Source: an uncultured Erysipelotrichaceae bacterium
GTDB lineage: Bacteria > Bacillota_I > Bacilli_A > RFN20 > CAG-826
Direction: 5' to 3'
Assembly: GCA_902787955.1 (NCBI GenBank)
Contig: CADAIJ010000008.1
Location: 1-64,000 of the forward strand
Length of the DNA: 64,000 bases
Shown here: piece by piece, positions 14,578 through 23,048 of the stretch
Position numbering within the stretch: position 1 is the stretch's first letter
Layout: each line of letters starts with the position of its first letter
Translations under genes and position numbers: made by a program
Notes under the pieces: generated by a model
What the model was told of the DNA's origin: nothing
Database searches by the model: none
What the model saw: the letters and a program-made list of their open reading frames with translations, nothing else

Positions 14578-15174
14578 ATGTCAGTCCGAAATTTTGAATT
14601 AGAAGAAAGAATCGTAAGCTATATTCAAGGCTATATAGATGAATATAGTGTTTCACCAACCGTTCGAGAAATCGCAACTTATTGTGGGTGCGCGCCGAGC
14701 AATATACAAAGATATATCGATCGTTTGACTAGTGAAGGTAAACTCAACCGTTTAGGCACTAGGCAATTTGAAACTAAACTAAATGATTCTCCTATGATTC
14801 ATATTCCTCTTGTTGGTGTTATCGCTTGTGGCACACCAATTTTAGCAGAACAAAATATTCAAACTTATATTCCAATGCGTCGTTCAATCGTTGGTATTGG
14901 TGAATTCTTTGCCTTAACTGCTAAAGGTGATTCCATGATTGATGCTGGAATTGAAGAAGGGGACATAGTTATCGTTAAAATTCAAAATTACGCTTTTGAA
15001 GGTCAAATCGTTGTAGCCTTAATCGATGATGAAGCAACTTTAAAACGCTACTATATTGACCGCAAAAACAAATGCATTCGATTACACCCTGAAAATAAAA
15101 AATATGATGATATCTTGCTTAAGGACGTCTTAATCCAAGGTGTTGCAACTAAAATTATTAAATCACTGGAGTAA
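14578..15174 (+). CDS. lexA: LexA repressor
   Basis: SOS repressor of 198 residues. The N-terminal winged HTH (about 1-60: SPTVREIATYCGCAPSNIQRYI as recognition region) is followed by the self-cleaving S24 peptidase domain. Cleavage would fall at Cys84-Gly85 (VGVIACGTP), with Ser119 (GDSM) and Lys156 (ATLKRYY) as the catalytic dyad; these numbers equal those of E. coli LexA, except that the scissile Ala-Gly is Cys-Gly as in UmuD. When RecA filaments form on single-stranded DNA, LexA cuts itself and derepresses repair genes. There is no Shine-Dalgarno; the predicted leader is about 25 bases. An ASCH gene follows after 2 bases. Confidence 0.92.
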   Translation: MSVRNFELEERIVSYIQGYIDEYSVSPTVREIATYCGCAPSNIQRYIDRLTSEGKLNRLGTRQFETKLNDSPMIHIPLVGVIACGTPILAEQNIQTYIPMRRSIVGIGEFFALTAKGDSMIDAGIEEGDIVIVKIQNYAFEGQIVVALIDDEATLKRYYIDRKNKCIRLHPENKKYDDILLKDVLIQGVATKIIKSLE

Positions 15175-15176
15175 AT

Positions 15177-15515
15177 ATGTTACATAAAATGACTTTAAGG
15201 GATAAACCCTTTCAACAAATAAAAACAGGTAAGAAAGATATTGAAATGCGTTTATATGATGAAAAGCGCAGCAAAATCAAAGCGAGAGATCAAATTGAAT
15301 TCACTAATACTGAAACAAATGAAAAACTTCTCGTTAATGTCGTTGCAATTCATATCTTTAATAATTTCACCGAACTTTATAAATCGTTTTCTAAGACTAG
15401 ATTAGGTTATGGTTTTAAAGAAAAAGCTAACCCATCCGACATGCTTGAATATTATAATCAAGGACTTCAAGATATATACCGTGTCGTAGGTATTGAAATT
15501 AAACTCGCCAAATAG
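15177..15515 (+). CDS. ASCH domain protein
   Basis: Small protein of 112 residues with the ASCH/PUA-like fold signature: an N-terminal L-R-D-K-P-F-Q-Q-I-K-T-G-K-K segment followed by IEMRLYDEKR, then a GDxIEF-like strand (ARDQIEFTN). ASCH domains bind RNA or modified nucleotides, and some are amidohydrolases acting on acetylcytidine; the activity here is not predictable. It begins 2 bases after the lexA stop with no own ribosome binding site, so it is co-translated with LexA and should be SOS-regulated (inference). A bidirectional terminator follows. Confidence 0.8.
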   Translation: MLHKMTLRDKPFQQIKTGKKDIEMRLYDEKRSKIKARDQIEFTNTETNEKLLVNVVAIHIFNNFTELYKSFSKTRLGYGFKEKANPSDMLEYYNQGLQDIYRVVGIEIKLAK

Positions 15516-15533
15516 CTTCTTCTTCCCATAAAT

Positions 15534-15565
15534 AAAAGTGATGGCCCAGAGAACCATCACTTTTT
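15534..15565. terminator. bidirectional terminator, lexA operon and aldolase gene
   Basis: AAAAGTGATGG (15534-15544) pairs with CCATCACTTTT (15554-15564); 11-bp perfect stem with T runs on both strands. The genes on either side converge here. Confidence 0.85.
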
Positions 15566-15582
15566 CTTATTCTGAAGAATAA

Positions 15583-16560
15583 TTATTTCTTATTTTGAGA
15601 ACCGAGAACATCGATAATCTTGTGTTTAACGATTTCTCTACAGTTATTTCTAGCATCGGTCAAATATTGACGTGGGTCGAAATGATCTGGGTGTTCATCA
15701 AAGTGTTTTCTAATACCAGCAGTGACACCTAAACGTAAGTCAGAGTCAATGTTGATCTTACAAACTGCCATAGAAGCGGCTTTACGAAGTTGATCTTCTG
15801 GAATACCGACAGCATCTGGCATCTTTCCACCGTGAGCATTGATGATTTCAACGTATTCTTGGAGAACACTTGAAGCACCATGTAAAACGATTGGGAAGCC
15901 TGGAAGACGTTTGCTAACTTCTTCTAAGATATCAAATCTGAGTGGTGGAGGTACTAAGACGCCTCTTGCATCACGTGTGCATTGAGCAGGTGTGAATTTA
16001 TAAGCACCATGAGAAGTACCGATAGCGATTGCTAAGCTATCAACACCAGTACGTTTAACGAAGTCTTCGACTTGGTTTGGATCAGTGTAAGAAGATTTGC
16101 CAAATTCAACTTTAACATCATCTTCAACACCTGCTAAGGTACCAAGTTCAGCTTCAACTGTAACGTATGGGTGTTTGCTTGTGTCGTGAGCGTATTCGAC
16201 AACTTTACGGGTAAGGGCAATATTTTCTTCATATGGTTTAGATGAAGCATCGATCATAACGGAAGTAAATCCGGAATCGATACAATCTTTACATGTTTCG
16301 AAATCTGCACCGTGGTCTAAGTGAAGAACTACTGGAATATCAGTATCTAAAACAGCAGCTTCAACTAATTTTTTAAGATATACAGGTTTAGCGTATTTTC
16401 TTGCTCCAGCGGAAACTTGAAGAATAACTGGAGAGTTAAGTTCGTTTGCAGCTTCAGTGATGGCTTGGACAACTTCCATGTTGTTGACATTGAAAGCACC
16501 GATTGCGTAACCACCCTTATAGGCTTTTTCAAACATTTCTTTGCTATTAACTAATGGCAT
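15583..16560 (-). CDS. fba: class II fructose-1,6-bisphosphate aldolase
   Basis: Zinc-dependent aldolase of 325 residues splitting fructose-1,6-bisphosphate into dihydroxyacetone phosphate and glyceraldehyde-3-phosphate in glycolysis. Metal and substrate motifs are visible: LHLDHGAD (catalytic Asp and zinc His), EAELGTLAG, GTSHGAY and VLHGASS. The length is longer than the usual 285-residue bacterial form and fits the type with a GVLVPPPLRFDIL insertion. I chose ATG at 16560 (MPLVNSKEMF) because AGGA lies 9-10 bases upstream and the protein family begins here; 13 extra residues from an upstream ATG are not family-like. Single gene, divergent from the hemolysin III gene. Confidence 0.93.
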   Translation of the reverse strand: MPLVNSKEMFEKAYKGGYAIGAFNVNNMEVVQAITEAANELNSPVILQVSAGARKYAKPVYLKKLVEAAVLDTDIPVVLHLDHGADFETCKDCIDSGFTSVMIDASSKPYEENIALTRKVVEYAHDTSKHPYVTVEAELGTLAGVEDDVKVEFGKSSYTDPNQVEDFVKRTGVDSLAIAIGTSHGAYKFTPAQCTRDARGVLVPPPLRFDILEEVSKRLPGFPIVLHGASSVLQEYVEIINAHGGKMPDAVGIPEDQLRKAASMAVCKINIDSDLRLGVTAGIRKHFDEHPDHFDPRQYLTDARNNCREIVKHKIIDVLGSQNKK

Positions 16561-16635
16561 TTTAAAAAATCCTTTCTTGTTATGTATTAAATTTAACAAT
16601 ATTGAATAATAAATTCAATTAATATGATAAAAAAT

Positions 16636-16650
16636 AGCGATATTTTCGCT
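16636..16650. promoter_or_regulatory. inverted repeat in divergent aldolase/hemolysin III spacer
   Basis: AGCGA-TATTT-TCGCT lies in the 174-base spacer between the divergent starts at 16560 and 16735. A possible shared operator; the rest of the spacer is AT-rich with nothing else supported. Confidence 0.3.
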
Positions 16651-16734
16651 TATTAATCTAAAAAGGTTAATTTTCTTATTTCAATTTTAGAAAAGTTTAT
16701 TAAAATAAAATAACGCTCTTAGAAAGGAGAGGCT

Positions 16735-17457
16735 ATGTCTAAATATCGTCCAATCTCAAATAGAATTGATTTAGCTCCATATACCTTAGCTCAGGAATTA
16801 TGGAATTCGATTTCACATGGATTAGGCGCAGTATTTGGAATAGTTGCCTTAATCCTTTGCTTAGTTAAAATCACAAACACTCCATCAGAATCCACTTTAA
16901 TGTTTGGATTAAAGATTGGTTCTGCTATTTTCTACGGAATTTCAATTATTGTCTGTATGACTATTTCTTGTGTTTACCATAGCTTAGCTAAAAATAGAGG
17001 AAAAAGAGTTTTAAGAGTTATTGATCATGCGATGATTTATCTACTTATCGCAGGTAGTTACGCTCCATTCTGCTTAGTTGCCTTACATAATGAACCACTT
17101 TGGGGAATAGCAGGAACTGAAGCTTTTGCAGGCTATTTAGTTTTAGGACTCTGTTATACATTAATTATTATTGGTGTTGTTTTCTCTAGTATCGATATTC
17201 ATAAATATAGCGCTCTTTCAATGGTTATGTATGTAGTGGGAGGTTTAACAATCTTAATTAACCCTGTCGCTGCTTTAAATGGTATTGGAATACCAGGCTT
17301 TATCCTATTAACTTCTAGTGGTGCGATTTATATTATTGGTAGTGTTTTATATGGTTTAGGAAAGAATCATTCGCTTTGGTGGCACACAGTCTTTCACTTC
17401 TTTGTTTTAGCCGCTTTAGTGACGATGTTCTTCTCAATTTATTTATATGTTTTCTAG
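16735..17457 (+). CDS. trhA: hemolysin III / PAQR family membrane protein
   Basis: Seven-transmembrane protein of 240 residues of the hemolysin III (YqfA/TrhA, PAQR) family. The metal-binding motifs are present: S-C-V-Y-H-S (S-x-x-x-H type) near residue 80, IDHAMIY in segment 3, and WWHTVFHFF with H-x-x-x-H near the C-terminus. Bacterial members affect membrane fluidity and fatty-acid homeostasis; true haemolysis is doubtful. AAAGGAG lies 6 bases before ATG. The HAD phosphatase gene starts 11 bases before this gene ends, so both are translationally coupled. Confidence 0.85.
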   Translation: MSKYRPISNRIDLAPYTLAQELWNSISHGLGAVFGIVALILCLVKITNTPSESTLMFGLKIGSAIFYGISIIVCMTISCVYHSLAKNRGKRVLRVIDHAMIYLLIAGSYAPFCLVALHNEPLWGIAGTEAFAGYLVLGLCYTLIIIGVVFSSIDIHKYSALSMVMYVVGGLTILINPVAALNGIGIPGFILLTSSGAIYIIGSVLYGLGKNHSLWWHTVFHFFVLAALVTMFFSIYLYVF

Positions 17458-18133
17458 TTGTAAAAAAGTTCAAAAAACCCCATACAAAGCCATTATTTTT
17501 GATTTAGATGGCACAATTTTAGATACTTTAGAAGACATTAAAAACGCAGTTAATATTACCTTAAAAGAATTAGGCTATAACCTTACTTATACTTATGAAG
17601 AAGTTAAGCACATGATAGGAAACGGCTCTTTTATCCTTTGGGAAAGAGCAACTAAACCACTTAATCTTACTGAAGAAGAATTAAATAGAACTCATGAAAT
17701 CTATCTTCGTCATTATTTAGCGGAACAAGGTAAAAACACTTATCCATTTAAAGACGAAGAGAAGTTACTTAAGAAACTAAAAAAATGTCATCTCAAGCTC
17801 TTTGTATATACAAATAAACCACATAATTTAGCCTTAGACATCATTTCTAAAACTTATGGCGATAAACTATTCGAACTTGTTATCGGCCATAAAGAAGGAA
17901 TGAAAGTTAAACCTAATGGCAATATTATTGATGAGATTGCTCGTTTATATTCCTATTCAAAAGATCAAATCCTTTATATCGGTGATTCTCATGTTGATAT
18001 TGAAACTGCGAGAAATGCGAATGTAAAGGTTGGTTTAGTCACTTTTGGGTACGATACTTATACTGAATCTTTATTAAAAGAAGCGGATTATATTTTTAAT
18101 TCAATCGACGATTTAAACGCTTTCTTTTTCTAA
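17447..18133 (+). CDS. HAD-family phosphatase (phosphoglycolate phosphatase-like)
   Basis: Cytosolic haloacid-dehalogenase phosphatase of 228 residues. Motif I is FDLDGTILDT (nucleophile Asp at about residue 19), motif II VYTNKP, motif III a conserved Lys in MKVKPNG, and motif IV GDSHVDIETA. The alpha-helical cap between motifs I and II makes it the Gph/PpaX type that hydrolyses phosphoglycolate or pyrophosphate; the substrate cannot be fixed from sequence. It overlaps the hemolysin III gene by 11 bases and has no separate Shine-Dalgarno. Confidence 0.85.
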   Translation: MFSSCKKVQKTPYKAIIFDLDGTILDTLEDIKNAVNITLKELGYNLTYTYEEVKHMIGNGSFILWERATKPLNLTEEELNRTHEIYLRHYLAEQGKNTYPFKDEEKLLKKLKKCHLKLFVYTNKPHNLALDIISKTYGDKLFELVIGHKEGMKVKPNGNIIDEIARLYSYSKDQILYIGDSHVDIETARNANVKVGLVTFGYDTYTESLLKEADYIFNSIDDLNAFFF

Positions 18134-18219
18134 ATCGCCTTATTTTTCCCATTTTTAATGTATTTTACTTGTAAAATTTTTCAAATAATTCAATATTTTA
18201 ATATATTGAGGAAACACCG

Positions 18220-20652
18220 ATGCTTGAATTAAAAAATATTGTCAAAGATTATTACACCGGGAATCTAGTTACTCATGCTTTAAAAGGAGTATCTATTAAT
18301 TTCCGCCGCAATGAATTTGTTTCCATCTTAGGACCATCAGGATGCGGGAAAACAACCTTACTTAATATTATTGGGGGATTAGATAGATATACTTCTGGTG
18401 ATTTAACCATTGAAGGTAAATCTACTAAAGAATATAAAGACCGTGATTGGGATACTTATCGTAACCATTCTATCGGTTTTGTTTTCCAATCTTATAACTT
18501 AATCATGCATCAATCCATATTAGGCAATGTTGAACTTGCCTTAACTATTTCAGGTGTTTCTAAAAAAGATCGTCGTGAAAGAGCTAAAAAAGCTTTAGAA
18601 CAAGTGGGTTTAGGTGAATATATCACTAAAATGCCTAACCAATTATCTGGCGGACAGATGCAAAGAGTTGCTATCGCTCGTGCACTTGTTAATAATCCAG
18701 AAATCTTACTCGCTGATGAACCTACTGGTGCGTTAGATAGTGAAACTTCAGTCCAAATTATGGATTTACTTAAAGAAATCGCTAGCGACCGTCTTGTTAT
18801 CATGGTTACTCATAACCCTGATCTTGCTCAAGCTTATTCCACTCGTATCATCAATTTAAGTGATGGCTTAGTAATAGGGGATTCTAATCCATTTAGTGAT
18901 GAAGATGCTAAAAAAGATATTAAAGAAATTGATAAATCCACCAAAGGAAGAAAGAAACAAGCTTCGATGTCTTTCTTAACTGCATTAGGCTTATCCTTTA
19001 AGAACCTTCTTTCAAAGAAAGGAAGAACAATTCTTATTTCCTTTGCAGGTTCAATTGGTATTACTGGTATCGCTTTAATTCTTTCTCTTTCTGATGGTTT
19101 TCATAACTATATTAATCAAATTCAAACCGATACTTTATCCTCTTATCCAATAACTATTTCTGAGACTGAAAACCAGCTCAGCATTGAATCTTTAATTTCT
19201 AATCACGCTGAAGGACTTGATGAATATCCAGAAGGTGAAGATGTTAAAGAAGCTCCAACCTTAACTGAAGTTGTTTCTAGTTATGTTTCGACAAGTTATA
19301 CGAATGACTTAAAGTCTTTTAAAGCGTATCTAGAAAAAGAAGAAACGAAGAAAGAATACGAAAAATATTACAACGCAATTCAATATGTTTATGATGTTGA
19401 TTTCAGGACTTTCTCTAAAGTTGAAGGAGCCTATGAACAAGTTTATCCAGTTTCTTATTCTTCTTTAGGACCTCTTAAAAACTATTCGTGGTTACTTCAA
19501 AACTATGATGAAATCATAGATAATAGAGAACTTATAGAACAACAATATGATATTTTAAAAGGTGATTATCCAACTAAGGCAACAGATTTAGTTATTATCT
19601 TAGATAAATATAACCGTATTGATGACTATGTGTTATATGCCTTAGGACTTAAAAACTTAGATGAAGATATCGCAGCTATTACCGCTGGTGAAAAACCAAA
19701 AAGATGGTCCGGTAATTTTGACCAGATCTTATCTTTAACTTATAAACAAGTTTTAAGAGTAGACCTTTATAAAGATAGAGGCGATGGGGTTTATGTTTCC
19801 CGTGACTCCAATGAATTTAATGAATATATTGATGAAAACTGCCCAACCTTAAATGTTGTTGGTATTCTTAGACCAAAACAATCATCAACAACTCAATCAA
19901 TTAATGGCAGCATCGGTTATACTTCTAAATTGACCGAACTTATCGTTAATAGAACAAACGAATCTCCATATATTGTCGCTCAAAAAGCTGATCCAACCCA
20001 TGATTTAAGAAATGATAAAGCGGAAATCACTTCTTTAGAATATGACAAGATTATGTCTGATATGGGTGTTTGTGATTTTAGCGCACCTTCTCGCATTAAG
20101 ATTTATCCAAAGTCATTTGACGCTAAAGATAAAGTCAAAGAAATGATTACCGTTTATAATGACGCTCAAGAAAGTGAAACAAAAACAATCAAATATACGG
20201 ATTCTGTGAGTGTTATTATCGAAGCAGTTTCTATCATTGTTAATTCAGTTACCTATGTTTTAATTGCTTTCGTTTCTATTTCTCTTGTCGTTTCTTCAAT
20301 TATGATTGGAATTATTACTTATGTTTCAGTTATTGAAAGAACAAAAGAAATTGGTGTCTTAAGGTCTTTAGGAGCGTCGAAAAAGGATGTTGCGAATGTC
20401 TTTAATGCTGAAACATTGATGATTGGTTTCTCCGCCGGGTTAGTAGGTATTGGCATAACTCTTCTATTTATAATTCCAATAAATATCATTCTCTTTAGTT
20501 TAACTAAGATTGCTTCTTTAGCTATCTTAATGTGGTATTGGATTTTAGCCCTTATTGGAATTTCAATGATTTTAACTCTTATTGCTGGCTTATTCCCATC
20601 CATGATCGCGGCGAATAAAGACCCTGTTGTCGCCCTTAGAACTGGCGAATAA
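18220..20652 (+). CDS. ABC transporter, ATPase fused to MacB-like permease
   Basis: Single polypeptide of 810 residues combining an ATPase (about 1-225: Walker A GPSGCGKTT, signature LSGGQMQR, Walker B ILLADEP, H-loop VTHNPD) with an FtsX/MacB-type permease. The permease has a first membrane segment at about 262-285, a large extracytoplasmic domain to about 655, and three C-terminal segments (about 660-700, 725-755, 762-790). The order matches type VII ABC systems (LolCDE/MacB/FtsEX/BceAB), which act by mechanotransmission rather than transport through a channel. It may serve lipoprotein handling, antimicrobial peptide resistance or export. It stands alone with a good Shine-Dalgarno (GAGGA) and a hairpin after the stop. 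Confidence 0.88.
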   Translation: MLELKNIVKDYYTGNLVTHALKGVSINFRRNEFVSILGPSGCGKTTLLNIIGGLDRYTSGDLTIEGKSTKEYKDRDWDTYRNHSIGFVFQSYNLIMHQSILGNVELALTISGVSKKDRRERAKKALEQVGLGEYITKMPNQLSGGQMQRVAIARALVNNPEILLADEPTGALDSETSVQIMDLLKEIASDRLVIMVTHNPDLAQAYSTRIINLSDGLVIGDSNPFSDEDAKKDIKEIDKSTKGRKKQASMSFLTALGLSFKNLLSKKGRTILISFAGSIGITGIALILSLSDGFHNYINQIQTDTLSSYPITISETENQLSIESLISNHAEGLDEYPEGEDVKEAPTLTEVVSSYVSTSYTNDLKSFKAYLEKEETKKEYEKYYNAIQYVYDVDFRTFSKVEGAYEQVYPVSYSSLGPLKNYSWLLQNYDEIIDNRELIEQQYDILKGDYPTKATDLVIILDKYNRIDDYVLYALGLKNLDEDIAAITAGEKPKRWSGNFDQILSLTYKQVLRVDLYKDRGDGVYVSRDSNEFNEYIDENCPTLNVVGILRPKQSSTTQSINGSIGYTSKLTELIVNRTNESPYIVAQKADPTHDLRNDKAEITSLEYDKIMSDMGVCDFSAPSRIKIYPKSFDAKDKVKEMITVYNDAQESETKTIKYTDSVSVIIEAVSIIVNSVTYVLIAFVSISLVVSSIMIGIITYVSVIERTKEIGVLRSLGASKKDVANVFNAETLMIGFSAGLVGIGITLLFIIPINIILFSLTKIASLAILMWYWILALIGISMILTLIAGLFPSMIAANKDPVVALRTGE

Positions 20653-20655
20653 AAT

Positions 20656-20678
20656 AAATATAACATACAGTTATATTT
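20656..20678 (+). terminator. hairpin after ABC transporter gene
   Basis: AAATATAAC-ATACA-GTTATATTT, a perfect but AT-rich 9-bp stem 3 bases past the stop, followed by AATTTG. Confidence 0.5.
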
Positions 20679-20702
20679 AATTTGTACTATATAAAATCTT
20701 CA

Positions 20703-20730
20703 TTGTAATCGTAAATATTTTTGTTATACA
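20703..20730 (+). promoter_or_regulatory. promoter of addB, apparently leaderless
   Basis: TTGTAA (20703-20708), 16-base spacer, TATACA (20725-20730), then 8 bases to ATG 20739. Confidence 0.5.
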
Positions 20731-20738
20731 CTTTAGAC

Positions 20739-23048
20739 ATGAAAACGTTAGTTATAGCGCCTAATGGTCTTAATGGAACCTTATTTAATTTGTATCGAAA
20801 TAACGATCCATTTTTAGACGTGAAATTTATAACTAAGGAAGAATTTATTGAGTCAATTTCTTATAAATATACTTCTGATACAGTTTTGTATTTAATTTCT
20901 CATTATAATTTTGACTTTAATCTTGCCACTAAGTTCTTAAAGGAAATGCGCTTTGTTAGTGGTGGTAATTCTTCTAAAGTTATTGAATCAATTAAGATTT
21001 TCAAAGACTTAGGAAATCAGGGATTAATTAGTCGAAACGAATACTTTGATTTTGAGCTTAAAAATAGTGATATTAAAGTCTATGGCTATTCGAAAAACGA
21101 CCCAGAACTCAATTATTTTCTTAAAAATTACAAATATTCTTATATTCAATTAGATATTCAAAATAATTTATCTATTGCTCAATTTGATGATTACGAAGAT
21201 GAATTATTTTATTTATTTAATGAAATAGGAAAGCTTCTTGATAGTGGTGTTTCTTATAAAGATATAGCGGTTTATGGGCTTGATAATAAAATCAATCTTT
21301 CGATCGACCGTTTAATTGATAACTACGGAATTAATTTTAATGGTTTATCTTATTTCACTTTATTAGATGAAGTTTATACCAAAAAGTTTTTAAAAAGGTT
21401 TGATGGCACTAATCTTGAAACATTATTTGAAGAATTATCCGCTGAATACGATAGTGATAATTTCTCTAAATTTAAATCGCTAATTCGTTCCTATTATTCT
21501 GAAACTTTATCTAGAGATAAACAACTACAATTATTTAAAGACATTTTATCTAATTACCATATTGATAAAACTAACTTTGAAGAAGGTATTAGATTACTTA
21601 AAGAGCCATACGCTAAGGAAGGGACACATTTATTTATTGTTAACTTCACCGCGGGTAATTTCCCAAAAGTTAAAAAAGATGATGGCTATTTCTTTAAACT
21701 CGATTTAGAAGGAACTGATTTTCCTAATTTAGAAGAAAGAAATAATGCCTTAAGTGATTTTTATATAAATGCTTTAAATGATAAAGTTCATCTTCATTTA
21801 TCAATGTCGATTAGAAAAGATGGAGTTAAAGTTAATTCGTCCCATTTAGTGGATCTTTTAAAGATAAATATAATAAAAAATCCTATAGGAACTCGGTTCT
21901 TTTCCAAAAAAGAAGCCTATTTAAAATATGCAAACGCCTTAGATATTAAGAAGAATTACCGTCACTTATCTGATGTTTATTTTGGTTTTAAAGATGTTAT
22001 TAATATTCCTTATATGAAATATAGTAACGCTTATAAAGGAACAAAGCATTATGATGAACATCCAATTAAATTATCCTATTCAAGCGTTAAACATTATTAT
22101 GAATGTGCCTTTAAATTCTATCTTTCAAATGCTTTAAATCTTGATAATGATTTCGATACATTTCCAATGATATTTGGTTCATTCGCTCATGATATTTATG
22201 AGCATATTGGGCAAGGTGATTTCGATACATTATTTAATAAAGCATATGCTAAATACGAATCAAGATTATCAGCAAAAGACAAAGTCTTTATTGAATTTAG
22301 AAAAGAACATATCCGTAAAGTTCATGACTTTATCGTTAGCTTTGAAAATAACCTTGATAATCCGCTTATTAAAAGAGAACTTGAAATTAAAGATTTTATT
22401 GCGCCTAAGATTATTCTTGATGGTAAAATTGATAAATTTATCTTAACTGGCGAAAACCATGAATATGTAACTGTCATCGACTATAAAACTGGTTCTGAAG
22501 AATTTAAAGATGATTTAGTTCAATACGGTTTATCACTTCAACTTCCAACATATTCATATTTATTAAGCCTTAATCCAAATTACAAAGATTTAGAGATTAT
22601 TGGATTATTTATTGAACCTGCATTTAATAAAAAAGGTGCTTCGATGGCTATAGATTCCCAAGAATATAACGATGAATTACGTCTTAAAGGTGTTTATATC
22701 GATAGCATTGATAAAATCAAAACCTTAGATCCAGATGTAATAACTAAATCAGATTATATTTATGGTTTAAAAATTGTTAAATCTGGTGAAGGTTTTGCTT
22801 CAAACGGTAAAGGAACCGATCGTTTTAAAAATAATAAATGGTTTAACGACACGAAAGATTTAGCAAAAGACTTATTTATCGAAGCGGGAACAAAGATATT
22901 AAATAATGAATTCCCAATTAACCCTAAAGAATATAAGAGCAAAGATAAATCCTGCGAATATTGTACATTTAGAGACATTTGTTATAAAAGACGCAGCGAT
23001 TATGTGATTTTAAAAAACGGAGACGAAGACGAAAATGAGCAAGACTAG
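20739..23048 (+). CDS. addB: AddB/RexB-like nuclease subunit
   Basis: Subunit of the AddAB helicase-nuclease that resects double-strand ends for recombination. The C-terminal part carries the RecB-type nuclease: FGSFAHDIYEHIG, then VIDYKTGS (catalytic D-x-K). It also carries the four-cysteine iron-sulfur clamp, one Cys in YYECAFKFY and three in CEYCTFRDIC (C-x2-C-x5-C). At 769 residues it is far shorter than Bacillus AddB (about 1160); the N-terminal helicase-like part, which in other species reads Chi, is reduced and lacks a Walker A. ATG 20739 is chosen over a TTG at 20721 that lies inside the predicted -10 box. addA overlaps by 14 bases. Confidence 0.85.
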   Translation: MKTLVIAPNGLNGTLFNLYRNNDPFLDVKFITKEEFIESISYKYTSDTVLYLISHYNFDFNLATKFLKEMRFVSGGNSSKVIESIKIFKDLGNQGLISRNEYFDFELKNSDIKVYGYSKNDPELNYFLKNYKYSYIQLDIQNNLSIAQFDDYEDELFYLFNEIGKLLDSGVSYKDIAVYGLDNKINLSIDRLIDNYGINFNGLSYFTLLDEVYTKKFLKRFDGTNLETLFEELSAEYDSDNFSKFKSLIRSYYSETLSRDKQLQLFKDILSNYHIDKTNFEEGIRLLKEPYAKEGTHLFIVNFTAGNFPKVKKDDGYFFKLDLEGTDFPNLEERNNALSDFYINALNDKVHLHLSMSIRKDGVKVNSSHLVDLLKINIIKNPIGTRFFSKKEAYLKYANALDIKKNYRHLSDVYFGFKDVINIPYMKYSNAYKGTKHYDEHPIKLSYSSVKHYYECAFKFYLSNALNLDNDFDTFPMIFGSFAHDIYEHIGQGDFDTLFNKAYAKYESRLSAKDKVFIEFRKEHIRKVHDFIVSFENNLDNPLIKRELEIKDFIAPKIILDGKIDKFILTGENHEYVTVIDYKTGSEEFKDDLVQYGLSLQLPTYSYLLSLNPNYKDLEIIGLFIEPAFNKKGASMAIDSQEYNDELRLKGVYIDSIDKIKTLDPDVITKSDYIYGLKIVKSGEGFASNGKGTDRFKNNKWFNDTKDLAKDLFIEAGTKILNNEFPINPKEYKSKDKSCEYCTFRDICYKRRSDYVILKNGDEDENEQD

